Program-made: the position numbers and the translations under genes
Assembly (NCBI GenBank): GCA_029216955.1
Contig: JANAVB010042220.1
Coordinates: 16,248,567 to 16,312,566 of the forward strand
From: Iris pallida
Lineage: Eukaryota > Streptophyta > Magnoliopsida > Asparagales > Iridaceae
Length of the DNA: 64,000 nucleotides
Direction: 5' to 3'
Shown here: in pieces, positions 12,502 through 26,121 of the stretch
Layout: every line of letters starts with the position of its first letter
How positions within the stretch are numbered: position 1 is the first letter of the stretch
Notes under the pieces: model-generated
The model's database searches: none
The model's input: the letters and a program-made list of their open reading frames with translations, nothing else
What the model was told of the DNA's origin: nothing

Positions 12502-12961
12502 TGATATGAGCCCGATTGGATGGATCGGCATTCGCCTCGGATCTCGTCGAGCTAGCCATTGCTACAGACAAGGAAAACTGGAAAGTAATGACTAAGGAAA
12601 GAAAATGCAATAAAAAGAAGAGGCGGCTAGGGTTCTAAGTAACTCTATTCATTGAAAAAGCAAAAGCAACCAGACAATAAAGTAATTAAAAATCAATCTC
12701 CTCTGCTACTCTGTTGCCTCCTCCTATTTATAGAAAGGAGGTAAATTACAGTTATTTAGTTAATACCGTAGCTAATGACTATACTGAGCTGGCGGCCACA
12801 GATTGGCTATGACTAGTGCAGAGTTGGACCAATAGGAAGAGTTGCCCCCAAGACCTCTTTTGAATTCAAATCAAATCAAACGAAGAGCAGATTGAATCAG
12901 AAGAAGGAGTTGGCGAGAAAACACTCCCAGAGATCACATAGCTTATGGTAAGTTCCTAACA
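12502..12961 (-). repeat. 3' LTR of element G
   Basis: Direct repeat of 23527-23982. It is followed on the plus strand by ttccatcccccttaa, which on the minus strand is the polypurine tract ttaagggggatggaa abutting the LTR. Confidence 0.92.
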
Positions 12962-12972
12962 TTCCATCCCCC

Positions 12973-13091
12973 TTAATTTAACCTTGTCTCAGGGTCAAAA
13001 TACAGATACTTCCTAATAAACTCCTCGTATGGAACACATGTGGATGTACTGTCGTCTCCTTCCTGCCACTGCACGCGTAGGTCGACAGCTG
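12973..13091 (-). pseudogene. C-terminal end of element G pol
   Basis: The minus strand reads AAVDLRVQWQEGDDS, then PYEEFIRKYLYFDPETRLN and a stop at 12973-12975, just before the polypurine tract. This looks like the acidic tail of a gypsy integrase or chromodomain region. It is the lost end of the polyprotein at 19277-22866: remnant H separates the two, and several hundred bases of integrase that should connect them are missing. Confidence 0.7.
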
Positions 13092-13763
13092 CCGTAAACA
13101 GCATTTTGAAGTGGTATGGGTTGACTAAAAACCTATTCAATTAGATTTTGTGTTTCCAAACAGGATCGACCACTTTTGGCCTCCCAAGATGGGTGTCCAG
13201 ATTTGAAGTTCCGTCCTGATTTGGACAATTTTTGTCATTCTTTGGGCTCGCTTTACGATGCACGTGACGCAAAATAAATTAAATTATTTGAAGGGGATCG
13301 AGGTTGTATAGATTAGGACCACACCTGAACAATTGGATCGACAAACGATCCGTTGCGTGTCGAGATATTCGATAACGAACTCGGGCTGGCGCTGCTGCTG
13401 TCTGCTCTGTTTCAACTACTACTGTGCGCGCACGCTCGGCCACGCGTTTGTCGGCGGCCCAGGGAGGCACGCGCGCGTGTGGGGGTGTGCCCAGTGTTGG
13501 CGAGGGTCGTGGGGGTGCGCGTTTGGATTAGGGTTTCGTGAGGAATCCTCTCATTTTTTCCACGCTCTATATACAGAGAGCAGTCTCTATTGGTTTTGCT
13601 CGGGCTTTGTTATTCTCGTACACGGTTTTGGGCTGAGCCCGTGGGCCCGAGCTCAGCTGAGCTTGGCTGGGCTGAATGGCTCATATATATATTGATAAAT
13701 ATTTCTGTTATTCCTCTTTCTTTATATATTTTTTTTTGATAAATATTTTTGTTATTCCTCTTT

Positions 13764-13770
<7 letters not shown>

Positions 13771-13831
<61 letters not shown>
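13771..13831. repeat. (TA)n microsatellite
   Basis: About 30 uninterrupted TA units inside the truncated H LTR. Confidence 0.95.
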
Positions 13832-13834
<3 letters not shown>

Positions 13835-14017
13835 TATATATACACCTCCATATATGTATATCTCTAGATATACGTATCAATAAATACCCAGTCAACCAAA
13901 ATATTAATAATATTTATATATATATAAATATTCGAGTGTAAGGCTACCGCATAAAATATGCATCTATAAATAATATTTATTTACCCTAATAGAAAATAAC
14001 TCATAATAAATCTATTT

Positions 14018-14021
<4 letters not shown>

Positions 14022-14093
<72 letters not shown>
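14022..14093. repeat. (TA)n microsatellite
   Basis: About 35 TA units in the same LTR. The matching place in the other LTR (18434-18470) has only a short, interrupted tract. Confidence 0.95.
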
Positions 14094-14097
<4 letters not shown>

Positions 14098-14902
14098 CAT
14101 ATATACAATGTCTCTTAATTATACCCAAGGATTTAAACACATCCTTGGCAACTATTTCATAACAAATAAAGTATTACTATTAATATCAATTTAATAATAT
14201 ATATATTGTACATAATACATATATGAGATAAATATATTTTACTAACCTTTCTAATAATAATGATAACATATATTCAATCATTAAATAGGCACCATAAATC
14301 TATATATACCCATTTATATAGTTTAAATACCCTAAAATGCACAAGGATAAGGTAAAGGAAATAGTTATCATACTTCCAAGAATAAATATTCAATCAAAAT
14401 AACTGAATATTGATATTATATATATACAACCTTTATTCTAGGAAAATATTTATTAGTTACTTAAAACAAGATAAAAGTACACACTCAAGGTATATCGTCA
14501 TGGACGTCTTAGGACTCACTATAAGCCTACACGGGCTTGGGCTCGGTTCGGGCCCAGTCCGGACTAGTTTGGTATAGCCGAATTTCCTAAAAGTCTAAAT
14601 AATAATAAATAACTAATTAAACTATTTATAGGGATTAACTCGCAACTTGGCCTGATTTTCCTAGTTAGGACATCACTATGGCTTGGCCTTCCCTGGCAGG
14701 GCAAATATACTAGTCCAGGCATGCCACTGCACTTTTCGTGCCACGATTTCTAGTCACCTTGTACTTTAATTCCTAAGCATGACTAAAATCATCAACCATA
14801 ATATTTAACTAAATAATTATTTATAAAAATCTACACGTCACCATTTAAATCAAATAAATAAAAAATAAAAAATATTTCAAAATTTCGGGAAGGGGAGCTA
14901 CA

Positions 14903-15488
14903 AATCTACCCACCTTAAAAATAATTTCGACCTCAAAATTCTAATTCATAACTATTCCTCAAAAATCAAAGTCTCCTATTACCTTAATCATCTCAAATTT
15001 AATTTCTCAAAAATATTTTATGACCTTCTTTAGCAATTTTATAACTCCGGATACTTGAGGACTTCTATCCACCTTTGGTCACACTACTCCTCAAAACACG
15101 GTCACTAAAATCTTCTAACTATTTGCTAACAAGTCTACCAACAGATATCTAGGCGTATGACATCTATGATCCCTCATATCTATAAACAACCAAATATTCA
15201 ATAATCAAGCAATATTATTCTATAACTTAAGAATTTTTGATAAATCCTAGATAGCACGATCGTTCATCACCTCAAAATAAAATAGACGAGAATCAATGGT
15301 ACGGAAGACAAGGAAGTATAATTGAGAAAAATTATGGAATTTCAAGGACGTAGAAAAATTTCTAAGGGAATTTTCAAGGCAGAGTGGATTGAGATTTCTA
15401 AGGGTTTAGTCATTATCGCAGGCTCGTACCAGTACAGTTACATAACCGGTACGATATGCTCTGACCTGGATGGGCCACCACAAAAACT
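14903..15488 (-). other. Residual interior of H
   Basis: Begins aatctacccacctt, the complement of the gypsy polypurine tract, and ends with the leader motif gacctggatgggccaccac before the LTR. The part between is AT-rich with no frame I can assign. All coding regions have been lost. Confidence 0.7.
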
Positions 15489-17922
15489 TGTCATGACCCA
15501 CACCCGCTTTTCGGATGCGAGCTCGTGAGCAAGCCAGCTACGTATCGAGCAGACTCCAGCCCGACTCGAGTACGTATAAGCTGTCAAGGTCATGGTATCG
15601 TGTCTAATCTAAACTATATCTCAATCCACAAGAATCATGTAAAACAAGAATAAACACGTATGGGTCATGGTCTGCAGCCCATTAGCATATTGTTCGATTA
15701 GACTCCAAGAATGATATGAGTCTATAAAATAAGCAGAAAATATCATGGTACTAAATATAAAGCACGAGATGATAATAAAGAAATATCACAAGCAAATACC
15801 TGTAACATGTATCGCAATCCTCTACCATCCCGCTCTGCTAACTAACTCCATACCATCGCTAAACCTGAAGAGATCATCAGGTCCTCAGAGAACTAGCAAG
15901 ATACATAATATACAAGCCAACATGTAACAGTACAAATATACAAAGAAGTAAGGAACAATCAAGGATATCCAACGAGACCAAATGAACCAAGATACAAGAT
16001 CTAAACACAAGGATCCTAAGACACTGGTATGCCATACTAGAAATGGCTAATAGCTCAAAGCTATAGACTGCAGTCAAGGCAAGTACTCACAATCTATAAT
16101 GTCTCAATCGCAGTCAAGGCAAGTACTCACAACCAAGACAGTAGCCAATCCTAGTATAAAATCCTATAGACCGTAGTCAATGCAAGTACTCCCAATCTAT
16201 AGAATGTCAAAGTCAAGTCCTACTCAAGTCATGTCAAGTCAAGTCAAGTTATAATCAAGTCGAGGGAATCATGGTGTAGGACTAGACGACTCTATCAAGG
16301 AATAGAGATAAAACTAACACAGTATAACAGATAGAAATATTATAACAGAACGGAATAAGAATGTGCAGGCAATTAGAAACATGTAAAGTAAAACTATAAC
16401 AGGATGAGTGTACTAGACATGGAATAAAGCAATTACGAATGTAAGGAAAAGAACCGCAGCGAGATGATAAACATGCATATAAATTCTACTGTACAAGTTA
16501 GCAAGGTATACTTGCATGGGGGTTGCACGGAGAACCAACAATGTATCGCCAATCAACAAGTCAGAAAGTCCAAGTCATTCCAACTGTCTCCGAAAGCTGA
16601 AATAAACGTTATCAACGTTCTCAGAATAGTCAAATTAGCTAGGATTGCCTGTCCTTAAGTCCAATTCTGGACACAGGGGCAAAACGGTAATTTCGGGCAA
16701 AAAACGATATCAGTCGTTGGACCCGCTTCGTACCAAAAAGTGTGCCAGAGTCAATGGTCTCTAAAGTCATCAAACTACATGTCTACGGCTTCGTTTTGAT
16801 GATACGAACCCAACGATATGTCCAATTTTTGATTCCGGTGGACCGTGCACAAAATCGCCCATTGAGTCGGACCGTGGGGCCCGCAAACGGTGTTCCGATT
16901 CAACTGGCTCAGAATTGAACCAAACTTGGCATACAGGACCAGAAAAATGATACAGTCTTGTTGGCGTAAGTTTCGTCTCGATCTGACGAGCGTGCACAAA
17001 GTAATTGCAGTTTGTGCAAAGTGGCCGATACGGTGAATTTCGACGGATACGTATCAAATTCGTCGCGCACACGCGACCAATTTGAATTCCGTCAAAGCCC
17101 ACACGTCCACGAAGCTGTTAGGCATCTTTTGATGCTTTCGGTTCGTGACCACGTCGCCCGAATTGATGGGACGTACGTCGTGTCGGAGGATTTTTCTAGT
17201 TTTCTTAACTGTTTTAAACGAGTTTTTATTGATTTTCAAATCGGTATTTCTTGATGTATACTCGATGAAATTAAAATCCGTAAACAGTGTTTTGAAGCTG
17301 TATGGGTTGACTAAAAACCTATTTAATTAGATTTTGTGTTTTCTAACAGGATCGACCACTTTTGGCCTCCCAAGATGGGTGTCCGGATTCGAAATTCCGT
17401 CCTGATTTGGACAATTTTTGTCAATCTTTGGGCTCGCTTTACGATGCACGTGACACAAAATAAATTGAATTATTTGAAGGGGATCGAGGTTGTATAGATT
17501 GGGAACACACCTGAACAATTGGATCGACAAATGATCCGCTGCGTGTCATGATATTCGATCACGAACTCGTGCCGGCGCTGCTGCTGTCTGCTCTGTTTCA
17601 ACTACTACTGTGCGTGCGCGCTCGGCTACGCGTCTTCCGGCGGCCGGCGACGGCCCAGGGCGACGCGCGCGCGCATGGGGGTACGCCCAGTGTTGGCGAG
17701 GGTCGTGGGGTGCGCGTTTGGATTAGGGTTTCGTGAGGAATCCTCTCATTTTTTTCCCATGCTCTATATACAGAGAGCAGTCTCTGTTGGTTTTGCTCGG
17801 GCTGTGTTATTCTCGTACACGGTTTTGGGCTGAGCCCGTGGGCCCGAGCTCAGCTGAGCTTGGGTTGGGCTGAATGGCTCATGTATATATTGATAAATAT
17901 TTCTGTTATTCCTCTTTCTTTA

Positions 17923-18267
<345 letters not shown>

Positions 18268-19276
18268 CATATATGCATATACATATCAATAAATACCCAG
18301 TCAACCAAAATATTAATAATATTTATATATATATATATAAATATTTTGAGTGTAAGGCTACCACATAAATATGCATCTATAAATAATATTTATTTACCCC
18401 TAATAGAAAATAACTCATAATAAATCTATTTCCTATATATATATATTTTTTTTTATATATAATATAATATCATATATACAAAGTCTGTTAATTATACCCA
18501 AGGATTTAAACATATCCTTGGCAACTATTTCATAACAAATAAAGTATTACTATTAATATCAATTTAATAATATATATATTGTACATAATACATATATGAG
18601 ATAAATATATTTTACTAACCTTTCTAATAATAATGATAACATATATTCAATCATTAAATAGGCACCATAAATCTATATATACCCATTTATATAGTTTAAA
18701 TACCCTAAAATGCACAAGGATAAGGTAAAGGAAATAGTTATCATACTTCCAAGAATAAATATTCAATCAAAATAACTGAATATTGATATTATATAAATAC
18801 AACCTTTATTCTAGGAAAATATTTATTAGTTACTTAAAACAAGGTAGAAGTACACACTCAAGGTATATCGTCATGGACGTCTTAGGACTCACTATAAGCC
18901 TACACGGGCTTGGGCTCGGTTCGGGCCCAGTCCGGACTAGTTTGGTATAACCGAATTTCCTAAAAGTCCAAATAATAATAAATAACTAATTAAACTATTT
19001 ATAGGGATTAACTCGCAACTTGGCCTGATTTTCCTAGTTAGAACATCACTATGGTTTGGTCTTCCCTGGCAGGGCTAATACACTAGTCCAGGCACGCCAC
19101 TGCACTTTTCGTGCCACAATTTCTAGTCACCTTGTACTTTAATTCCTAAGCATGACTAAAATCATATACCGTAATAATTAACTAAATAATTATTTATAAA
19201 AATCTACACGTCACCATTTAAATCAAATAAATAAAAAAATAAAAAATATTTTAAAATTTCGGAAAGAGGAGCTACA

Positions 19277-21115
19277 AGGGGGACCCCTGCCATATACCAC
19301 CTCAAAGGGAGTCATCTTAGTTAAGCAATGCCAGTTCGTATTGAACCAATACTCTGCCCAACCCAGGTACTTACTCCACCGCCTCGGTTTGTGACTGCAA
19401 AAACAGCAGAGATATCCTTCTATCACCTTGTTGGTGACCACCGTTTGCCCGTTCGAATGTGGATGATAGGCCGTGCTGTAGTGGAGGTCCGTTCCTTGCA
19501 ACTTAAACAACTCCTTCTAGAAGAGGCTGGTGAAGAGAGGGTCTCAATCGGACACGATAGACATTGGCATCCCGTATAGCTTACAGATCCCATCCATAAA
19601 AATATGGGCTATAGAGCTCGCAGTAAACAGATGCGTCAGAGGAAAAAGATAAATGTACTTACTCAATCGATCCACGACCACCATTATAGAAGTGCGGTTG
19701 TGACTGGAAGGTAGGCCATCAATAAAATCCATCGACAAGTCTTTCCAGATTTGTCCGGGAATGGGTAGTGGCTGGAGGAGACCTGCAGGGGCCGTCGTTT
19801 CTGTCTTACTTTTCTGGCAGACTTCGTACCCACGAATGTACTCCTTTACTGCCCTCTTTATCCCTTTCCAGTAGCAGAAGCTTCGGAGTCGTTGCAGTGT
19901 CTTGCTCATGCCCTAATGCCCACCCGATACTGAGTCGTGATGCTCCTTGAGCATTAGCTCCACATAGATAGAGTGGGGGTCAACTAATAGCTTGTTTTTG
20001 TAGAGAAGCAGTCTATTCTTGAGCACGTATTTGTTTGGGTCAAGCTCCCGTGACTCCCATTTAGCCAATTGTCTTTGGTAGTACTCTGAATCCTTCATTT
20101 CGGTTCTGAACTGGTCGAGCCATTCAAGAGTCACCAAAGAAATTGCATTCAACTGTGCTTCTTTCCTTCTTGACAAGCTATCGGCTGCCTTGTTCTCCAC
20201 TCTCTTCTTGTACTCCATACAATAATTGAACCCATACAATTTTAGCACCCATTTGAATTGGGCCTCCGAGTACAATTTCTGATCGAGCATATACTTGAGA
20301 GCCTTATGGTCCGTCTTGATTGTAAAAGTCGATCCCCAGAGGTATTGCTTCCATTTTTTTACTGCTAGGAGAATAGCGAGCATCTCCTTCTCATAGGTAG
20401 ACAGTACACTAGCTCTCTCCTTAAATGCTTGGCTAAGGAATGCTACGGGTCGACCCTCCTGCATTAACATCGCTCTGATCCTGCCATCTGAAGCATTGCA
20501 CTCTAGCGTGAATTCCTGGTTGAAATCGGACATTCTCAGCACATGGGCTCTCGTGAGGGCTAGTTGGAGCTCTTGGAAGGACTGGTGTGCTTGGTCATTC
20601 CAACTATATTTCTTGTTGGTGTCCAGCTTCTTCAATATATTGGTTAGGTGTGCTGCCTTGGTTCCGTAGCTCTGGATAAACCTTCGATAGTAGCCGGTTA
20701 GACTAAGAAACTCTCGAAGCTCTCAAAGGTTGGTGGGGACTGGCCAATCGAACATCGCTTGGACCTTCTCCATGTCGACATGCACTCCTCTGTTGGAAAT
20801 CACATGGCCCAAATACCCAATCTGTTGTTGGAAGAACAAGCACTTGCTGCATTTTACCTTGAGGTCGTGCTCCTTCAATCTCTGGAGTACTTTTTCCAGG
20901 TGTTTGAGGTGAGTGGCTTTGTCTGGGCTGTAAACCAAAATATCGTCAAAGAAAACTAGTACGAACCTTCTTAGGAAGTCTCTGAATATTAAGTTCATGA
21001 GAGCTTGGAATGTAGAGGGTGCGTTGGTTAGCCCGAAGGGCATAACCCTGAACTCGTAGTGGCCTTCGTGTGTTCAAAAGGCTGTTTTGTGGGTGTCTTC
21101 TTCCGCCATCCGCAC
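19277..21115 (-). pseudogene. RT (3' part), RNase H and integrase of element G
   Basis: The frame resumes after stops with the RT segment [17 protein letters not shown] and the active site VFFDDILVYS (about 20940). Next come RNase H (ECNASDGRIRAML, TDHKALKYMLDQK), an integrase zinc region with a cysteine pair (YEVCQKSKTE) and the core (LSMDFIDGLPSSHN, MPMSIVSD, STAYHPHSNGQT). Stops lie at about 20721, 19910 and 19541. Coding ends at VVYGRGPP, where H begins. Several breaks make this a clear pseudogene. Confidence 0.88.
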
Positions 21116-22866
21116 CTAGTGATAGCCTGCTCTGAGATCGAGCTTAGAGAAATACTGTGCTCCGTGCAGTTCGTCGAAGAGCTCTTCAATAAATGGTATC
21201 GAATACTTATCTTTGATAGTGTTCTGGTTGAGTTCTCGGTAGTCCACAGACATTCTCCATGACCCGTCTGCCTTCTTCGCAAGGATCACCGGGGAAGAGT
21301 ATGAGCTGTTACTGTGCTTAATTATACCAGAGCTGAGCATTTCTCTCACTTGTCGCTCTATTTCATTTTTTTGTATATATGGGTGTCGATAGGGGCGACT
21401 GCATACTGGTTGGGCACCGAGAATCAAAGGAATTTTGTGGTCGCAATCTCTACTAGGAGGTAGCTCCGTGGGTTCAAAAAATAATATACCATACTTCTTT
21501 AACAGGGAGGTTAGCTCGAAAACTGCTTCCGACTCTTCTTCCTTCTTTCGTTCTGGAGTACATAGTTGTATAGTAAAGATTTGAGCTCCTTGCCGCAGAT
21601 CCTTTCCCTCTGGTTCTGCCATGTTATCAAACAGGGGCTGTATCCCTTTCAATTGTTGCACACCTTCTTGTCCTTCAAACTTTATAGTTAATTTATTGAA
21701 GTTCCATACTATGTCACCCAATATTCTCAACCAATTTGCTCCCAACACGATTTGGCATCCTGATATAGGTAAGTGGAGCAGGTCTACCATTATCCTCTTG
21801 CCCTGACATTCGATGGTAACCTTCGAGCTAAGTCCTTGGCTATGAAGCTTATCTCCGTTCGCTACCACTACTTCAAATGCCTTATCTTCATTCGTGGGAA
21901 GCCCTATCCTCTCGTAAAATTTACTATCCACAAAACTGTGTGTAGAGCCAGAGTCGACTAGTATCACCACTGGCTTTCTGTTGAGGGTGCCCCTCATCCT
22001 CATGGTGGTATGGTGGTTCATTCCCGATAATGCTTGTAAGGATATGGCAAAGGTGGGATCTGTGCTGATCATTCCTTCCTTCTCCTCATTTGGCCTTGGC
22101 TCGTCTTTGTCTTCGTCTTCGTCTTTAGTGGACAACATGTAGAGTCGTTTCTCCTTGCACTTGTGCCCCTTAAACCATTTCTCCTTACAATAGAAGCATT
22201 GACCCAGACCCTTCATTCGAATTATTTCATTTGGAGATATTTTGGTAAAAGGTTTGGTATATGTAGGTGCAGTGGTAGTAGGGATAGGTATGTTACCCGT
22301 TTTCTTGCTGTTATCTCCAGTCGAGAGTGTTATTGAAGACCCAGGGTTATAGTTCCTCCCCGTGGATTGATGAGATTTGTAAGAGTTTCGAAGGGCCAAC
22401 GACTTGGCTTCATAAAGTCGGGCAAGGTGCATTGCAGTTGGTAGGGATGTGGGGTTGGCCACTTGAACCTCGTACTTGACCTCCTCTTGTAATCCCCCCA
22501 TGTACTGGCTGATGAGGCACGTTTCACTGAAGCCTTGGACCTTCTTGCACAGCCTCTGAAATTGGGCGTCGTAGTCGGAGACAGATCCATCTTGCTTCAA
22601 ACTTTTTAATTCCATCACATAATTTGTGAATTGGGAAGGCCCAAACTCTAATTTGATTTCGTGACAAAAGTCTTCCCAACTGATTAGTCCCCTTTTATCG
22701 TGATCAGCCAATCGAACCAATGTGCCGCTCTCCCCTTCATTTGCAACGAACGGACTCGGATCCTGTCTCCTTCCATGACGTTGTAGTAGTTGAGATAGTG
22801 TGTCACCCTCAGTAGCCATTCCTCCACTTCAGTAGTGCCATCATAGTCTGGAATTTTTAGTCTCAC
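21116..22866 (-). pseudogene. gag, protease and RT start of element G
   Basis: The gag capsid-like start (IPDYDGTTEVEEWL, RAAHWFDWL) is in one frame (22684-22866). It then shifts to a long frame from about 22710 to 21116. That frame has the zinc knuckle CFYCKEKWFKGHKC (near 22180), the protease site VDSGSTHSFVD (near 21950) and RT up to FSKLDLRAGYH. It ends at a TAG in place of the expected Gln, and a TGA replaces an Arg about 14 codons later. So gag is frameshifted and RT is interrupted. Confidence 0.88.
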
Positions 22867-23526
22867 CGCCGGTTACCCCCATCCTTGCCCAAGGGGAGCC
22901 ATCCCAGTCATTCCCCACTGATTTCCCCGAATAAAGGAGAAGTTAATGGAGGGCCAGTGTAGATGACAGTGTAGAAAGGAAATATGGAGATGTTAGGGGG
23001 TCTATTCTAGATTCTAGGGCTAGGGTTGGTTGCTTGGTGGCCAGGAATGGGAAATTGATGTGGAGAGTTGTGATGGGCGTTAGGTATGGCCGGGGTGTTA
23101 GATGGGATGAACATGGAAGAAGGATTTGGTGCATAGTTTTAGGGATTGGGGGCGGCCGTAGGGTTGTTGGTGGCATATGGCTGGGTCTGAAAATTGTTAG
23201 GGTTTTAGAAGTTGAGGTGGAAATGGCCTTGGACCTGTGAGTTAGGGATGGTGTTGTTAGGGTTTAGCATTTGGGGTTGTGGTAGAGAAAATGGCACCTC
23301 CATCGTCACCACCCCAGGCTCCACTTCTTTCTTGGATCTGCTCATCTCTTCCAAAATCTTGTCGACCTTATCACTAAGAGATTGGAATTACCGTCCATTG
23401 TTTGGAACCTCTGTTCGATGGCCGGACTAATCCAGCCACCGGAGGAGCCCTGTTGAGCGCCGTAACAGCTCGATCTATGCTCCTCGCTCGCCTCGCCCAC
23501 CGTCACTAACCGCTCTGATACCAAGT
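22867..23526 (-). other. Leader and gag N-terminal region of element G
   Basis: It lies between the 5' LTR and the gag capsid domain. It contains a decayed Asn/Pro-rich gag N-terminus with several stops, starting from a sequence like EQRFQTMDGNSN near 23400. The initiator-Met tRNA site lies at its right edge. Confidence 0.6.
23512..23523 (-). promoter_or_regulatory. tRNA-iMet primer binding site of G
   Basis: The minus strand reads TGGTATCAGAGC three bases after the end of the 5' LTR. This is the canonical plant initiator-Met primer site and it fixes the orientation of G. Confidence 0.93.
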
Positions 23527-23982
23527 TGATATGAGCCCGATTGGATGGATCGACATTCGCCTCGGATCTAGTCGAGCTAGCCATTGCTACAGACAAGGAA
23601 AACTGGAAAGTAATACTAAGAAAAGAAAATGCAATAAAAAGAAGAGGCGGCTAGGGTTCTAAGTAACTCTATTCATTAAAAAAGCAAAAGCAACCAGATA
23701 ATAAAGTAATTAAAAATCAATCTCCTCTGCTACTCTGTTACCTCCTCCTATTTATAGAAAGGAGGTAAATTACAGTTATTTAGTTAATACCGTAGCTAAT
23801 GACTATGTTGAGCTGGCTGCCACAGATTGGCTATAACTAGTGCAGAGTTGGACCAATAGGAAGAGTTGCCCCCAAGACCTCATTTGAATTCAAATCAAAT
23901 CAAACGAAGAGCGGATTGAATCAGAAGGAGTTGGCGAGGAAACACTCCCAGAGATCACATAGCTTATGGTAAGTTCCTAACA
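23527..23982 (-). repeat. 5' LTR of element G
   Basis: 456-bp LTR, direct repeat of 12502-12961, with tgatatgag/ttcctaaca ends and the ggcta duplication immediately outside. Confidence 0.92.
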
Positions 23983-23987
23983 GGCTA

Positions 23988-26121
23988 AGAGTGGTATGAT
24001 CTCTTCTCATCTTCTTCATCTAGATCTGGATTTTTGTTATTCCTTTTTTTGGTGATATGATAGCTCGCTGCGTTCAATACCCTAGCTAGCTTCCTTCTCC
24101 CTCCCGAGCAAATCCCCCTCCCTAATTAATTAATTTTTCATGGTAGTGATCCCATTAGATGGCCTCCACGAAGGATGCCACCGCTCCCAAACTCCCTAAA
24201 TCTACCACCAACACTGCCTACCCCCGCCGTCGTCACTCCACTGACGGGGACGGCATCGGCGGCTTTCCATCCACTCCCGCTCCCTACTCCACCTATTGGG
24301 CAGCGCAGTCCAGGCCTAATACTCTGGTGCCGCCCCTCCCCCTCCGTCTGCCTTCTTCTTTCCACTTTTCGTGTGGGGATCGCAGGTCCGTCGTGTCCCT
24401 GATTCCTCGACTCGCTACTGGAAATTTGATATTTTCATCTGTCAACTTTAAAATACTCGATTTTGTTGCTTATATGCCTCTATAAAGCTCGTAATTGCAA
24501 GTGTAGTTTGAAAAGTTGTTTCCTTTTTATTAAAGGTCTTCAAAATTTTATTGTATGCGCTTAACTGGGGATGTTGGTCGCAAATTATTCAGTTTTCGCT
24601 CTAAAATTTTATTTAGGGGATTTTTGCATGTGTAGCCCTTTTAAAATACTAAAAATTTGCTTGTATATTCCTATAAATTCCTAATTGCATGTCCATCCTC
24701 GAAAATTTATAATTTTTATAAGGTTACACTTGTTAGAATTTGTATACATCTGTTGTATTTTAAATAATTCCTTATTGTTTTTTGATCATTAGTATGCCCT
24801 TGGCCTAGCTCTCATCAACTTGAGCCTGACATTTAAAAATTTGTAATGAGGGAGTGGAGTTTGCAGATTTACAAGTAATCCACCGGAACTACATTTGTTT
24901 AGCAAAAGGTTAAGTTGCTAACTTCTGCAAATTTGTATGACTTCTTAAAATTATATAAGCTCCCATACTAGAATGTCATTTGATTTATCTATATCTAGGG
25001 GTATGTCCTTTGTTATTACTTTTTGGTAGGCAGCTTGTTCAAAATGCTTATATTTTTGTCACATCAATTCTTTAATCGATATTGTATAATTAACTGGGCT
25101 AATATTCTTCTTTCTATCATGAAGTTAGAAAATATAACAATTGGATATTTTCTTCCCTGCTTTATCTGGAATATAATGACTGCATCGTATATTACATTTT
25201 CTGACCATGTCATAGCTTAGTTAAATGATGCCTTCAAACCATTTTGAAGTTTCAACTATAGTATTTATTATACATGTATTTTATCTAATAAAATGTTGGT
25301 AGGGTCATGGAAACTAGAAACCATGGATGTCCCATTGAGACATGGTTTCTTCTGGAACCTGACTTATAGTCTTAACACCAATAAGGATCTGCTTTCTTAT
25401 TTGCATTTTTCTTATTATTGTACTATGTTATGATCAATTTGTGAACTGCTTATGTTGTTATTCATGTTTGCTTCATCAATTTGTGAAGCAACTTTTCTTT
25501 TTCTCTATCCAGTCTTAGAAGTTTTATTTAATGATTATTGCTATGTAGCCTGAGACTTTGGTCGGTCATATAAAGTTTGATCATAGATACACAGCCAAAA
25601 TCCCAACAATTGTTAATGTATTTTCCTTATCTTTTTAGTATCCATTTTTTTGTCGAGAATTTCTTACTCTTGTAACTATTATTCCCTCAAATTTGTATTT
25701 GCTTGAGAATATATGAGAGTTCAATGCCAACAATAGAATGTATTTTGCCAGTTTTTGACTGGTGCACCTCGCCTTCCAACTGGTGGTTTGGTTGCATCGG
25801 CATCGGACATGGATTTGACATAAAAAGGGCACTCAATGCTGCTTTCTCATTGCATTGTTTCTATCATGTTGCGTTCTATTTATTTTATGCATTCAATAAT
25901 GATTGAATGTTAATGTGCTCATGACACGATACAGGCCATTTCTCAGGTAGTTTGGTTTGGATTTTCTTTATTGTTTGTGTTGGCCCATTGGTCATGGTCG
26001 AACCTGATTTTAATAATTGATCTAACCCTGTCTCGATATAAGAGATATTTGCTGAGAACTTCTATCATACTGTTCAAGGCTGAAGCTGTTTTGCCACACG
26101 AGTCTGTATTTCAATATTCAA
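23988..26121 (+). other. Gene-like CACTA interior, unassigned
   Basis: Not a retroelement I recognise. The left part (24000-24420) is CT-rich, like a plant 5' UTR and first exon. It has an ATG at 24159 and a 108-codon frame rich in Pro, Ser and Thr that I cannot assign. The rest has T-rich intron-like texture. Near 25756-25815 a short open segment reads TGAPRLPTGGLVASASDMD, which looks exon-like but is unassigned. Near 25925-25953 a weak match to the part of TOPLESS before the next exon may exist. A third captured gene, or the 5' part of the TOPLESS fragment, are both possible. Confidence 0.4.

Larger units (their letters stand above)
13092..14902 (-). repeat. Truncated 3' LTR of H
   Basis: Matches 17277-19276 in order: the gatcgaccacttttggcc block, a GC-rich promoter-like stretch with tctatatacagagag, TA tracts, and an end gagctaca. 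The (TA)n tracts differ strongly in length from the other copy. Confidence 0.85.

Noticed and set aside
13676..13867. Open frames made of alternating Ile and Tyr (also at 17874-18251, 40187-40653, 49062-49556, 56916-57234, 61101-61289)
   Set aside because: They are translations of (TA)n microsatellites, open only because the repeat has no stops in those frames.
15745..17330. Small frames in the H LTR
   Set aside because: Short, not conserved in the sister LTR, no domain; LTR sequence.
24159..24485. 108-codon frame MASTKDATAPK...
   Set aside because: Low-complexity Pro/Ser/Thr content and no family I recognise; kept only as an unassigned gene-like region.
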